DNA from: Bacteroidota bacterium
GTDB lineage: Bacteria > Bacteroidota > Bacteroidia > UBA4408
Assembly: GCA_016718805.1 (NCBI GenBank)
Contig: JADKCP010000008.1
Coordinates: 1 to 37,512, forward strand
Direction: 5' to 3'
DNA length: 37,512 bases
Shown here: positions 8,155 through 17,118 of the stretch, piece after piece
How positions within the stretch are numbered: position 1 is the first letter of the stretch
Layout of the letters: every line of letters begins with the position of its first letter
Translations under genes and position numbers: made by a program
The notes under the pieces: model-generated
Seen by the model: the letters and a program-made list of their open reading frames with translations, nothing else
What the model was told of the DNA's origin: nothing
Database searches by the model: none

Positions 8155-9255
8155 GTGAAATTAAATTTTACCAATATATCGGACACAGGCAAAGCAACAA
8201 TGCTTTGTTATAAGCATATCGGCAACGATAGCGAAATGGGGATGGGGATAGATGGTAACGCGTTCGCGAATGAAGTTCTTTGGCTTAATCAATATTCAGA
8301 CTGCAAAGAAATAGAAGTTAGAATAAATAGTGTAGGCGGTTCAGTTAGTGAAGGTCTAAGCGTTTGTTCAGCAATTCTAAATTCAGAAAAGCCGGTAACT
8401 ACTATTATAGACGGTATGGCTTACTCGATGGCAGGTGTAATTGCAATGTGTGGTAGCAAAAAGAAAATGGTTGACTACGGTACATTTATGATGCACAATG
8501 CTCAGGGAGGTAGCGATGAAGATGTACTAAATCTAATTACAAACTCACTTGCTAGAATATTCGAAAGAACAACAGCTTTAAACATTACAACTTGCAGAGC
8601 ATTGATGGAAAAGGAAACTTGGATGGACGCAAACGAATGCTTAAAAATGGGATTAGTAGATGAAATAATTAAGACCACAAATAAAAAGCCTGTGAGCAAC
8701 ACAGTAACAGAGTTGCATAGTTTTTATAATCAATTATTAAACAAAAAACCAATGATAAAAGTAACCAACCTTTTAAAACTTTCTAACGATGCCTCAGAAG
8801 ATGCTATCGTAGAATCAATATCTAAAATTGAAATTGAAAAAGCTGATTTAGCTACTAAGGTAACAGATTTAGAAAAAGAATTATCAGAAGCTAGGACAAA
8901 GTTAACCGCTTTTGAAGATGCTGAAAACGCTAAAGAGGCAGCAGCTAAATTAGAAGTAATTGAAAACGCTATCAAAGAAAAGAAAGCGGATGCAAGCAAA
9001 AAAGATTACTTCGTTAACTCTACAATGAGTTCAATCGAGTTAAAAGATTTGTTCGGTGCAATTACAGTTCCTTACACTCCGGTATTTAATAACTCAACAG
9101 CTACACAAGCAGCAAATGGAGAGGACAAAAGTAAATGGAATTTTCAAGATTGGATGAAAAAAGATGCTGCAGGATTAATTGAATTGAAAAACTCAAGTCC
9201 TGTGGATTATGACAACCTAGTAAAAGGGATTGACACTATTAAATCAAAGAACTAA
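8155..9255 (+). CDS. ClpP-type prohead protease fused to a scaffold-like domain
   Basis: 366 residues from a GTG start. Residues 1-185 are a ClpP/S14-type serine protease: INSVGGSVSEG (oxyanion region), DGMAYSMAG with Ser91, FMMHNAQGG with His114, and EKETWMDANECLKMGLVDEI near the acid position. Residues about 200-366 are highly charged with a long coiled coil (ADLATKVTDLEKELSEARTK) and end without further enzyme motifs, like a head scaffold. An in-frame ATG at 8752 (MIKVTNLLKLS) sits at the domain junction and could start a separate scaffold, as in lambda C/Nu3. The protease would mature the prohead. Confidence 0.8.
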   Translation: MKLNFTNISDTGKATMLCYKHIGNDSEMGMGIDGNAFANEVLWLNQYSDCKEIEVRINSVGGSVSEGLSVCSAILNSEKPVTTIIDGMAYSMAGVIAMCGSKKKMVDYGTFMMHNAQGGSDEDVLNLITNSLARIFERTTALNITTCRALMEKETWMDANECLKMGLVDEIIKTTNKKPVSNTVTELHSFYNQLLNKKPMIKVTNLLKLSNDASEDAIVESISKIEIEKADLATKVTDLEKELSEARTKLTAFEDAENAKEAAAKLEVIENAIKEKKADASKKDYFVNSTMSSIELKDLFGAITVPYTPVFNNSTATQAANGEDKSKWNFQDWMKKDAAGLIELKNSSPVDYDNLVKGIDTIKSKN

Positions 9256-9437
9256 TGAAATCAGTATTTGAAAGCAATCCTGAAGCCACAAAACTGTTAG
9301 TATTTGAAGATGGCAACTGCTTTTTACCAAAGGACAGAAACCTTGCGATACTGCACAAAACGCAAACAGGAAAAGACTTTACCGAAGTGGTAAAAGAACA
9401 AGAAGAAAACAAACCAACAAAAACAACTAAAAAATAA
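9255..9437 (+). CDS. Small protein of the head module
   Basis: 60 residues (MKSVFESNPEATKLLVFEDG at the start, Lys-rich at the end), joined by overlapping stop/start bases to both the protease-scaffold and the next gene. No family recognised; likely a head-assembly accessory. Confidence 0.6.
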   Translation: MKSVFESNPEATKLLVFEDGNCFLPKDRNLAILHKTQTGKDFTEVVKEQEENKPTKTTKK

Positions 9438-9772
9438 TGGCAACAATTAACTCACCTTTTGGAGCAGCAGCTACACTTACAATTGCTGCCACAGGAACAA
9501 CAGCAGCGACTATAAGCAACGATGTTACTTATGTTGAAACGCTACCTACATTGACAGGAAATGCAACACTCGATTTAACATTGAGTTCAGAATTAAAAGC
9601 AGGCGCAATGATTCACTTAAAGGTGAAAACAACCGCAACTGAAACTTTCACCTTTGGAACTGGTATTGATGCTCCTACAGTTACAGGAGTGTCCGGCAAA
9701 ACATGGTGTCAATCATTTTGGTACGATGGTACAATATTTTTACCATGTGGAGCAAAAATTCAAATCGACTAA
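9437..9772 (+). CDS. Putative capsid decoration protein
   Basis: 111 residues, almost all predicted beta strand with many Thr and Ala (NATLDLTLSSELKAGAMIHL), ending in FLPCGAKIQID. Its place between scaffold and major capsid and its size fit a head-stabilising or decoration protein. No specific family recognised. Confidence 0.5.
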   Translation: MATINSPFGAAATLTIAATGTTAATISNDVTYVETLPTLTGNATLDLTLSSELKAGAMIHLKVKTTATETFTFGTGIDAPTVTGVSGKTWCQSFWYDGTIFLPCGAKIQID

Positions 9773-9798
9773 TCAACAACTAAAAACAGAAAAACAAA

Positions 9799-10725
9799 AT
9801 GGCACTAATTAAAGAAATTTGGATTGCTGATGTACAAGAAGCATTAAACCAAAACGCAGACTTTTTACCATACTCAACCGACCACTCAGGATATGTGGCA
9901 TTTGGAACAGTACACTTACCGCAATCAGGAGCAAACCCAACGGTAATTGTAGCACCAAGCACATTCCCTTTAACCGTATCTGAAAGAACTGATACTGACA
10001 GAACATACTCACTTGTGCAGTATGCATTACAACCAACCTTAATTACAAACATTGACGAATTGCAAATATCCTACGATAAACGTCAGTCTGTAATTGGGCA
10101 ACAATTGAGTACATTAACTCAAACAATCGGTAACTATGTAGCGACTTCATGGGCAGCTATCGGTGCAACAAATTTAATTGCAACAACAGGAGCAGCAGGT
10201 ACATCACTTGCGCCCGGAGCAACCGGAACGAGAAAACAAGTTGCATTACTTGATATTGCTAACCTTGCTGCCAAGCTTGATAAAGATACTGTTCCTAGAA
10301 AGGGACGTAAATTATTAATGCCGGTTGAAATGTTTTGGGAGTTGTTTACAATTTCTGACATCGTTCGTGCATCATATAACGGATTCCAAGTTAACGCACT
10401 TGCGACAGGTGTTGTAGCTCAATTGTTTGGGTTTGATATTATGATTCGCCCAACAGTTGCAGTTTACGCTAACGGAGGTACTTCACCAAAGGCAGTAGGA
10501 GCAGCAACCGCAACTACTGATAATTTAGCTTGTATCGCATGGCATCCAACAGTAGTATCACGTGCATTAGGCTCAATGACACCTTTGTATGATGCAGGTT
10601 CAAACGGAAACGGAAAGCCTGAGTATTTGGGTTCTATTTTCAACATGGAAGTAATGTTGGGTTCAGCAATTTTGCGTACCGACATGAAGGGTGTTGCATC
10701 ATTAGTTCAGACTTGGGTTTCTTAA
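9799..10725 (+). CDS. Major capsid protein
   Basis: 308 residues beginning MALIKEIWIADVQEALNQNA. It follows protease/scaffold and decoration genes and precedes a strong terminator, as major capsid genes do. The middle (YALQPTLITNIDELQISYDK then RQSVIGQQLSTL) and GRKLLMPVEMFWELF fit HK97-fold capsid proteins of Bacteroidota phages. The assignment combines length, position and overall pattern. Confidence 0.75.
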   Translation: MALIKEIWIADVQEALNQNADFLPYSTDHSGYVAFGTVHLPQSGANPTVIVAPSTFPLTVSERTDTDRTYSLVQYALQPTLITNIDELQISYDKRQSVIGQQLSTLTQTIGNYVATSWAAIGATNLIATTGAAGTSLAPGATGTRKQVALLDIANLAAKLDKDTVPRKGRKLLMPVEMFWELFTISDIVRASYNGFQVNALATGVVAQLFGFDIMIRPTVAVYANGGTSPKAVGAATATTDNLACIAWHPTVVSRALGSMTPLYDAGSNGNGKPEYLGSIFNMEVMLGSAILRTDMKGVASLVQTWVS

Positions 10726-10749
10726 TCCAAACATAAATTAATCATAGAG

Positions 10750-10781
10750 AAGCCTATCTAGTTGCTAGGTAGGCTTTTTTT
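10750..10781 (+). terminator. Rho-independent terminator after the capsid gene
   Basis: AAGCCTATCTAG, loop TTG, CTAGGTAGGCTT: a 12-bp stem with one G-T pair, followed by a run of T. It lies 25 bases after the capsid stop, separating head from tail genes. Confidence 0.85.
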
Positions 10782-10795
10782 AAACCAAAAAAGAA

Positions 10796-12331
10796 ATGGC
10801 ACTACCAAATATTACATTTATACAAAGCACATCAGGACTAGGCAGACCATTGACAGGTACGGATTATATTAGTGGATACATTCATTATTATACTGGTACT
10901 TTGCCAAGTGGGTTTACTTCAACTGACAGGATTAAAAAGATTTTTTCTATTGACGATGCTGAAAATTTAGGAATAACAAATACAGGATTAGGGGCAACAG
11001 CCAGTACAGCCACGTTTGCGGTAAGCAACAAAGGGGCGGTGGGCGATACAATGAAACTAACCTGCAATACAATTGAAGGTGCAAAACTAGGAACACCAGT
11101 AACGCTTGCAAGTTATACCCAAGTAACAGCAGATGTTGTAAGCACAACCACAGCAGCAGAGCGTTTGGTTGCTGAAATAAACGCAGGAACAAATCTACAT
11201 GGTTTTACAGCAACAAACTCAACAGTTACAGTTACAATAGTAGCCCCTAAAACAGAGGGTATTTTCTTAAATAGCGGCACTCCTTATGTGGCCACAATTG
11301 TAGGTACACTAGCAGGCACTTTAACTCAAAATGTAGTTGCCGGAACAGCAAGTTTTATCGACATTGCTTGGTATCACATTAACGAATATTTTAGAATCCA
11401 ACCAAAAGGACAATTGTACGTTGGGTTTTATGCTCAAGAAACTACCTATGCCTTTGCGGATATTACAACTATGCAAAACTTTGCATCAGGAGAAATAAAG
11501 CAAATAGGGATATACGAACAAAACGTAGCATTTACTACTGGAATGTGTACTGCCTTGCAAGCTATTTCAGTTGCAAACACCGCAGTTTACAAGCCATTAC
11601 ACTTTATTTTAGGAGCTGAAATTAGCGGAACAGCATCCATAGCAAGTTTAGCCGACTTAACACAGTTAACAGCACCAAATGTAACTGTATCAATTGGGCA
11701 AGATGGGTATGCATCAGGTTATAAACTTTGGAAGGCAACAGGTAAGAGCATTGGTGCTGTTGGTTCTCTTTTAGGAGCCGTAAGTAAGGCGCAAGTATCA
11801 GACTGTATTGCATGGGTTCAGAAATTCCAAATGTCAAACGGAACTGAATTAGATACAATTGCTTTTGCAAATGGTCAACTTTACACAGCACTTGCGGATG
11901 CGCAATTTGAATCACTTAACAACTACGCATATACTTTTTTGTTGAAGCAAATTGGCATTATTGGTTCTTATTGGAGCAATTCATTAACAGCAGTTACACC
12001 AACAAGCGACTATTCAACAATAGAAAATAACCGAGTGTATCAAAAAATTACTCGTGTGGTTCGTGCTGCACTACTTCCTTCTTTGGCAAGTCCATTAAAG
12101 GTAAATGCAAACGGAACCTTAACAGCTGGTACAATCGGTTACTTCGAAACACTTTGCCAAAACCCATTAACACAAATGGAAGCGGATGGTGAATTAAGCG
12201 CACATAAAATAATTATTAATCCCGACCAAGATGTACTAGCTACTTCGACACTTGAAATTACATTACAGAATGTACCTTTAGGAGTTGCTCGAATTATAAA
12301 AGTAAATGTTGGATTCGTTAAATCAGTATAA
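10796..12331 (+). CDS. Tail sheath-like protein (DUF2586 type)
   Basis: 511 residues in the sheath position, directly before the tube gene. The N-terminus (MALPNITFIQSTSGLGRPLT) and the C-terminal half (QMEADGELSAHKIIINPDQD, then a strand-rich end NVPLGVARIIKVNVGFVKSV) fit the DUF2586 sheath family of Bacteroidota phages. Its presence implies a contractile tail. The central repeat-like Thr/Ala-rich region (about 60-190) is more variable. Confidence 0.75.
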   Translation: MALPNITFIQSTSGLGRPLTGTDYISGYIHYYTGTLPSGFTSTDRIKKIFSIDDAENLGITNTGLGATASTATFAVSNKGAVGDTMKLTCNTIEGAKLGTPVTLASYTQVTADVVSTTTAAERLVAEINAGTNLHGFTATNSTVTVTIVAPKTEGIFLNSGTPYVATIVGTLAGTLTQNVVAGTASFIDIAWYHINEYFRIQPKGQLYVGFYAQETTYAFADITTMQNFASGEIKQIGIYEQNVAFTTGMCTALQAISVANTAVYKPLHFILGAEISGTASIASLADLTQLTAPNVTVSIGQDGYASGYKLWKATGKSIGAVGSLLGAVSKAQVSDCIAWVQKFQMSNGTELDTIAFANGQLYTALADAQFESLNNYAYTFLLKQIGIIGSYWSNSLTAVTPTSDYSTIENNRVYQKITRVVRAALLPSLASPLKVNANGTLTAGTIGYFETLCQNPLTQMEADGELSAHKIIINPDQDVLATSTLEITLQNVPLGVARIIKVNVGFVKSV

Positions 12332-12333
12332 AT

Positions 12334-12762
12334 ATGGCACAAAATATAATTCCGTTAATCAACGGTAAGAGTTATGAGTATGCAGACGTTACCTTAATTG
12401 TATTAGGTATTCCGATTGTTGGAACAACAGCTATTGAGTATGGAGAAGTTGCAAATACTGAAAACATTTATGCAACAGGTCGCTTTCCGGTAAGTCGTGC
12501 ATTTGGAACGGTTGAACCGGCTGCAAAGATTACTTTGTTAATGGAGGAAGTAAACAATATTGTGACCGTTTCACCGAATGGTCGTTTGTATGAAATTCCT
12601 GCTTTTGATATTGTGGTAACTTACACAGACCCATCGTTAATTACCGTTACTCACAAATTGCGTAACTGTCAATTTAAGAACAATAAAATTGGAGCAGCAA
12701 CAGGTGATACTTCTATTCCGGTAGAATTAGATTTAGTAATTTCTCATATTGAATGGAATTAA
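12334..12762 (+). CDS. Tail tube protein
   Basis: 142 residues, all beta, located between sheath and tail assembly chaperone, which is the tube position in contractile tails. It starts MAQNIIPLINGKSYEYADVT and ends VELDLVISHIEWN, consistent with a Hcp/tube-like fold. Function is inferred from order and size. Confidence 0.7.
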   Translation: MAQNIIPLINGKSYEYADVTLIVLGIPIVGTTAIEYGEVANTENIYATGRFPVSRAFGTVEPAAKITLLMEEVNNIVTVSPNGRLYEIPAFDIVVTYTDPSLITVTHKLRNCQFKNNKIGAATGDTSIPVELDLVISHIEWN

Positions 12763-12766
12763 TTTG

Positions 12767-12774
12767 TAAATTTG
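12767..12774 (+). promoter_or_regulatory. Possible TAnnTTTG -7 element
   Basis: TAAATTTG, 22 bases before ATG 12797. A TTG at 12749-12751 is only 15 bases upstream, short for a -33 box, so support is weak. Confidence 0.25.
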
Positions 12775-12796
12775 AGCAAACTAAAAATTTAATCAA

Positions 12797-13117
12797 ATGG
12801 CAGAATTAACAGAAAAACAATTAGCAGAATTAAAGGCAAAGTACGGAACTGTTTACACATTGACAGTCCCGATAAATGAGGATGAAACGGAATTCGCAAC
12901 AGTTTATCTTCGTAAAATGGATAGACCTTGTTTTTCGTCTGTTCAAAAATTAGTACAAACCGATTCATTAAAAGCAATAGAGAATCTAATTAAAACTTTG
13001 TATGTAGGAGGTGACGATGTTACCAAGATAACAGACAATTTTGATGCTCTACATTCTGCAGAAGGTGCTTGTTTAGATATGATTAAAGCCAAGCAAGGTA
13101 TTTTAAAAAAAAACTAG
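12797..13117 (+). CDS. Tail assembly chaperone, short form (G-like)
   Basis: 106 residues, acidic, starting MAELTEKQLAELKAKYGTVY. It lies between tube and tape measure and ends with two overlapping slippery heptamers just before TAG, the hallmark of lambda G/GT-type chaperones that coat the tape measure protein during tail assembly. Most ribosomes should make this short form. Confidence 0.8.
   Translation: MAELTEKQLAELKAKYGTVYTLTVPINEDETEFATVYLRKMDRPCFSSVQKLVQTDSLKAIENLIKTLYVGGDDVTKITDNFDALHSAEGACLDMIKAKQGILKKN
13102..13114 (+). promoter_or_regulatory. -1 programmed ribosomal frameshift site
   Basis: In the zero frame the sequence reads ATT TTA AAA AAA AAC TAG. This gives T TTA AAA (13102-13108) and A AAA AAC (13108-13114), both canonical X XXY YYZ slippery heptamers, immediately before the stop. 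The -1 frame is open from here to 13293. Confidence 0.8.
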
Positions 13118-13293
13118 ACGAGTACAGGGATTTATTGGGAGCGGATGAGTTAGCACAGAAAAATGCACTTATCCGCTTTTATTTTGGGATTAATCCTGAA
13201 AAATTAAATGATACACAATTTGCGAAACGATACGAAGAATTGATGTGGGTTTTAAAGTTCAATGGAACTATTGATGTAAAAAATGGCAAATAA
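13114..13293 (+). CDS. Tail assembly chaperone, frameshift extension (T-like)
   Basis: The -1 frame has no start of its own but is open for 59 codons, beginning LDEYRDLLGADELAQKNALI and ending NGTIDVKNGK. Fused to the short form it gives a protein of about 165 residues, a normal GT size. It contains RFYFGINPEKLND and EELMWVLKF, typical helical content. It overlaps the tape measure start by 11 bases. Confidence 0.75.
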   Translation, partial: LDEYRDLLGADELAQKNALIRFYFGINPEKLNDTQFAKRYEELMWVLKFNGTIDVKNGK

Positions 13294-14594
13294 TATTGTA
13301 GAATATTTCTTACGGTTAAAAAATGATGGGTTTTCATCCGGCATAAAAAAAGCTACTGCTGAAACGGAAACGCTCAATAGTACTATTAATAAAACAAAGT
13401 CTAGTGTTTCGGGATTAGGTGCAGTTATAGGAACTGTTTTTACTGGCTACGTTGTAGGTGAAATAGTAAGAACAACTGCAGCAATGGAAGGGTTAAAAAA
13501 TCAACTTAATTTTGCAAGCGGTAGCGCACAGCAAGGTAGCGCAGATTTTGAGTCTAAAACAAAAGTCAAAATAATTAGGATTAGATTTACAGGTAGCAGC
13601 AAAGTCTTTTGCATCGTTTGAGGCAGCTGCAAGAGGAACACAGTTGAAGGACAAGGAGCAAAGGATGTATTTGAAGTGTTGCGATGGCTTCAACAGTTAT
13701 GCACCTATCAGTAGAGCAGCAAGAAGGCGCATTTATGGCTTTGCAGCAAATGATGAGTAAGGGTAAGATTCAAGCTGAGGAATTAAGAGGTCAGTTAGGT
13801 GAAAGAATACCCGGGGCATTTCAAATTGCAGCAAGGGCTATGAATATGACTACTTCCGATTTAATGATAAGTTTATAAGACGGTGAATTACTAAGACGAA
13901 TTTTTGCCAAAATTTGCAGCACAATTAAAATCGGAACTAGCAGGCTCTATTGAATCGTCAAGAAAAAGCGTAAATGCAAATCTTAATCTAATGAGTACAG
14001 CTTTTTTTGAACTAAAAAGCACGATTGGAGAAATGTTTTTGCCTGTTATAAATGCAGTAATACACGCTTTTGTTGCCTTTAGCAATGCGATGAATCAAAA
14101 CAAACCCTTGTTCACTTTTTTAATTGTTTCGTTTGTTACACTTGCTTCTATAATTACAGTAACAACAGCAGCGCAATGGGCTTTGAATACAGCAATGGCA
14201 TTCGCAGCAGGATTAACCGGCGTTGGATGGATTTGGTAGCAGCAGCAGGGAGCAGCAGCATTAGCAGTTGGATTGTATGCAGCAAAAATGCGCAAGAAGC
14301 ATTAAACAACAGCCAGATGTCAGGCGCAAAGGCGCAATTAGCCCAATGTCAGGAATGGCTAAACAGACCGGTCAAGTCAGCAGCAAAAAATCGAGTACAA
14401 AAAGTAGTGGTACTTCTATTAATGCTGTTGAAGCTAGAAAGTCAACTAATTTCAATATTGACATGGGTTCTTTGGTTGAGAACTTTACTATTTCAACTAC
14501 TAATATCAAAGAAAGCACAACAGCTATAAAAGCAAAAGTAACTCAATCTTTAATTGAGGCGGTTAATGATTTCCAAATTCTCGCGACAAAATAA
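13283..14594 (+). pseudogene. Tape measure protein gene with many lesions
   Basis: Sets tail length and is injected with DNA. The start is MANNIVEYFLRLKNDGFSSG, and fragments in all three frames carry the TMP_3-type core (GKIQAEELRGQLGERIPGAF, ARAMNMTTSDLM) and hydrophobic segments (LFTFLIVSFVTLASI; MAFAAGLTGVGWI). Visible lesions: a lost stretch near 13548; TAA where GAA is expected near 13572 and at 13876; lost bases in G runs near 13646 and 13674; a shift near 13893; a deletion with a compensating insertion at 14236-14250; A6 to A5 near 14287; another shift near 14340. Total length, about 437 codons, is short for a contractile tail. As written it makes no full product. Confidence 0.8.
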
Positions 14595-15280
14595 TGGCAC
14601 TAAATTTTCAGATACCAAAAAACAAAAAGAATCAGGATTTAAAAACCTTGCAGAGTGGTTTTGGAATTCCGTTAAAGGCTTCATTAGTTCCTACTATTCC
14701 AAACTTTCCATTGGGTAACTTCCCTGAAGGTATTACTGCTTTTGGAACTTATTACTACGATTCATTATTTATAGAAGCACCTAGTTATGAAATATCTACA
14801 TATAGTGACAAAACAGGAGAATTTACAGTAACTCAAAACGCAAATATTTTATCTCCTGACACAATAGGAGGGTTTGATGAAGATGGAAAACCAATACTGG
14901 TATCGGGTGTTTTAATAAAGGGGTGCGTTGTTGATGTGATGGCAACTAACAACATAGTAAAAACGGAAATTGCAGGACAAAATGGAACTGTTAAGGAGTA
15001 CATCAGTCAAGGCGATTACTCGGTCACAATAAGAGGTTTTTTTTCTACTGTTTTACCTGATTTGTACCCACAACAAAGAACTAATCTACTAAACTATTAT
15101 TGTTCCGCACCTGTTTCACTAAGTATAGTAAACGATTTTTTAAATTCAATTTTTAAGATTAACAAAATAGCTATTGAAAGCTACAATATATTCCAACAGG
15201 AAGGGGTAAGAAATGTGCAGTATTTTCAGATTAACGCAATAAGTGATAATGACTTTGTAATTAAGGAGGAAAGTAAATAA
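14594..15280 (+). CDS. Tail/baseplate protein (DUF6046-like)
   Basis: 228 residues starting MALNFQIPKNKKNQ. It follows the tape measure gene and precedes the baseplate hub, the place of Mu gp43-like or gpU-like proteins. The central region (VVDVMATNNIVKTEIAGQNG, VKEYISQGDYSVTIRGFF) and LPDLYPQQRTNLLNYY match an uncharacterised tail family of Bacteroidota phages that I remember as DUF6046. Overlaps both neighbours by TAATG. Confidence 0.55.
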   Translation: MALNFQIPKNKKNQDLKTLQSGFGIPLKASLVPTIPNFPLGNFPEGITAFGTYYYDSLFIEAPSYEISTYSDKTGEFTVTQNANILSPDTIGGFDEDGKPILVSGVLIKGCVVDVMATNNIVKTEIAGQNGTVKEYISQGDYSVTIRGFFSTVLPDLYPQQRTNLLNYYCSAPVSLSIVNDFLNSIFKINKIAIESYNIFQQEGVRNVQYFQINAISDNDFVIKEESK

Positions 15281-16293
15281 TGCTAAGATTGCAACAAAAT
15301 GTTTTAATTACACAAGTTCCAACGGATAAAGAACCGGACAGAAACAAGGTGTTGTATTTTCCTGCAATTAACGAGGTGGTAATAAATGAAACATTTGATG
15401 ACTTAACAAACACAGCACAGGTAACACTTCCTAGAAATTTAAAGTTTGAAGATAGAAATATTTATGAGGGTGATAATCCGTTAATACGCAGGGGCGATAA
15501 AATAAAGCTAAGTGCAGGATACGCCCCAAACATGGAAATAAGATTTGAGGGGTATATTTCTAAAATTGACAACAATGTTCCTGTTATTCTGAAGTGCGAG
15601 GATGAAATGTGGTTTTTAAAACAACAGATAGTAAAAAATATTTCTGTTGCAAGTATAGACCTGCAGGAGTTAATGGAAAAGGTAATACCGGAGGATATTT
15701 TTAACAAGTCAGGATTAGAGGATATAAAGGTTTTAGATGCTACAAACTTAGGCTCAATAAGAATTAACGAATCAAGTGTTGGTGTTGTTTTAAAAAAGCT
15801 AAGGGATGAATTCGGGATTTACTCGTATGTTCAAAACAAAGTTCTATACGTTGGATTAGCATACTACCCCGACATAGCCAAAGAAGAAACTTTTTTATTC
15901 GAAAAAGTAATCATTGACAGTAGTTTAGAGTACTTAAAAAAGGACGATGTAAAAATTAAAGTCAAGGGTGTTTTAATAAAGTCAGATAATACAAGGGAGG
16001 AAATTAGTGTTGGTGATGAAGATGGGGATTTGCGCACAGTTTTTCAATACGGCGGAACTGTGGACGATTTAAAACGTACAATTAATTCATTTTTGGAGCA
16101 GTCAAACTATACCGGATATTATGGTTCATTTACTACTTTTTTAGAGCCAAAAGTATCGCATGGGGACTATGCTGTTTTAAATTCCTACAAGTATCCTGAG
16201 CGCAAAGGAACGTATTTAATTAAATCGGTGACAACTACGTTTGGTGTTAATGGTGGTCGGCAGGAAATTGAATTAGAAAGGAGGATTGCATAA
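15280..16293 (+). CDS. Baseplate hub protein (gpD/gp27-like)
   Basis: 337 residues. The pattern matches late-control gpD/Mu gp44-type hubs: an N-terminal beta domain with RRGDKIKLSAGYAPNMEIRF and GYISKI, then VPVILKCEDEMWFLKQQ, then a helix-strand region IRINESSVGVVLKKLRDEFG, and a C-terminal strand domain ending GVNGGRQEIELERRIA. The hub forms the central ring on which the spike sits. Overlaps the spike-like gene by TAATG. Confidence 0.7.
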   Translation: MLRLQQNVLITQVPTDKEPDRNKVLYFPAINEVVINETFDDLTNTAQVTLPRNLKFEDRNIYEGDNPLIRRGDKIKLSAGYAPNMEIRFEGYISKIDNNVPVILKCEDEMWFLKQQIVKNISVASIDLQELMEKVIPEDIFNKSGLEDIKVLDATNLGSIRINESSVGVVLKKLRDEFGIYSYVQNKVLYVGLAYYPDIAKEETFLFEKVIIDSSLEYLKKDDVKIKVKGVLIKSDNTREEISVGDEDGDLRTVFQYGGTVDDLKRTINSFLEQSNYTGYYGSFTTFLEPKVSHGDYAVLNSYKYPERKGTYLIKSVTTTFGVNGGRQEIELERRIA

Positions 16294-16820
16294 TGGGAAG
16301 CGAAAACAGAGATTTAGCGGAGGCAATTAAAAAGCTATCGGGATTCGAAGATTTGACAGAAAATTCCTTTGCTTGCAAAGTTTCGAATGTTGATACTGCC
16401 AAGTATACTTGTGATTGTTCACCTATAAATGGGGATGCTGATTATTTAGGAGTAAAGTACAACGCAAACGGATTAAAAGGATTTGTTTTAGAACCAAAGG
16501 AGGACAGTATTGTTATAATTACAGTTACGAGTGAAACTACTGCCTATGTGAGCATGGTAAGCGAAGTTGAGCAGATTTATTTGAATGGCGATGGTGATGG
16601 TGGACTTATTAAAATAACAGATATTACAAACGAACTTAACAACAGATACACCGTATTGAAAAACATTTTTTTAGCAATAGCAACAGCAGCCGACACAGGA
16701 ATATCAAGTGCAGGTGGAACGCCCGGAGTTGTTACAGCGTATAATGCAATACAGGCTACATTGACAAGTTTAAACAAAACAGCATACGAAAACACAAAAA
16801 TAAAACATGGCAGCAGCTAG
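16293..16820 (+). CDS. Baseplate spike / assembly protein (gpV-like)
   Basis: 175 residues directly after the hub. The first 100 residues look like an OB-fold (FACKVSNVDTAKYTCDCSPI, then SIVIITVTSETTAYVSMVSE), and a glycine-rich GDGDGG leads to a helical C-terminus. Position and layout fit membrane-piercing spike proteins; no metal-binding tip motif is seen. Confidence 0.55.
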   Translation: MGSENRDLAEAIKKLSGFEDLTENSFACKVSNVDTAKYTCDCSPINGDADYLGVKYNANGLKGFVLEPKEDSIVIITVTSETTAYVSMVSEVEQIYLNGDGDGGLIKITDITNELNNRYTVLKNIFLAIATAADTGISSAGGTPGVVTAYNAIQATLTSLNKTAYENTKIKHGSS

Positions 16821-17118
16821 CGATATACTTCAGAGCGTAACAACAGGGGATTATGAATGGTCGGCAAATGGCGATTTTACCATTGGCCTATCAGACAATC
16901 AACATCAAGTTGATATTATCCAATCCAATAAAGGAAGTTGGAAGCAATACCCATTGTGCGGAGTTGGGATAAATAATTATCTTAACGCATCAGGCGCAAC
17001 AATGCAATTAAAAAAGGAAATAACAACGCAATTAACAACTGATGGGTACTCGGTTAATGATATTATTTTTAGTTCAAACGATGTTGATAGTTTTACGGTA
17101 GATGCTATACGAGGTTAA
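16807..17118 (+). CDS. Baseplate wedge-like protein (gp25/Mu gp46-like)
   Basis: 103 residues overlapping the spike gene by 14 bases. It has DFTIGLSDNQHQVDIIQSNK and WKQYPLCGVGINNYLNAS, the pattern of Mu gp46/gp25-type wedge proteins that begin the sheath-baseplate contact. It overlaps the LysM gene by 17 bases. Confidence 0.6.
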   Translation: MAAASDILQSVTTGDYEWSANGDFTIGLSDNQHQVDIIQSNKGSWKQYPLCGVGINNYLNASGATMQLKKEITTQLTTDGYSVNDIIFSSNDVDSFTVDAIRG

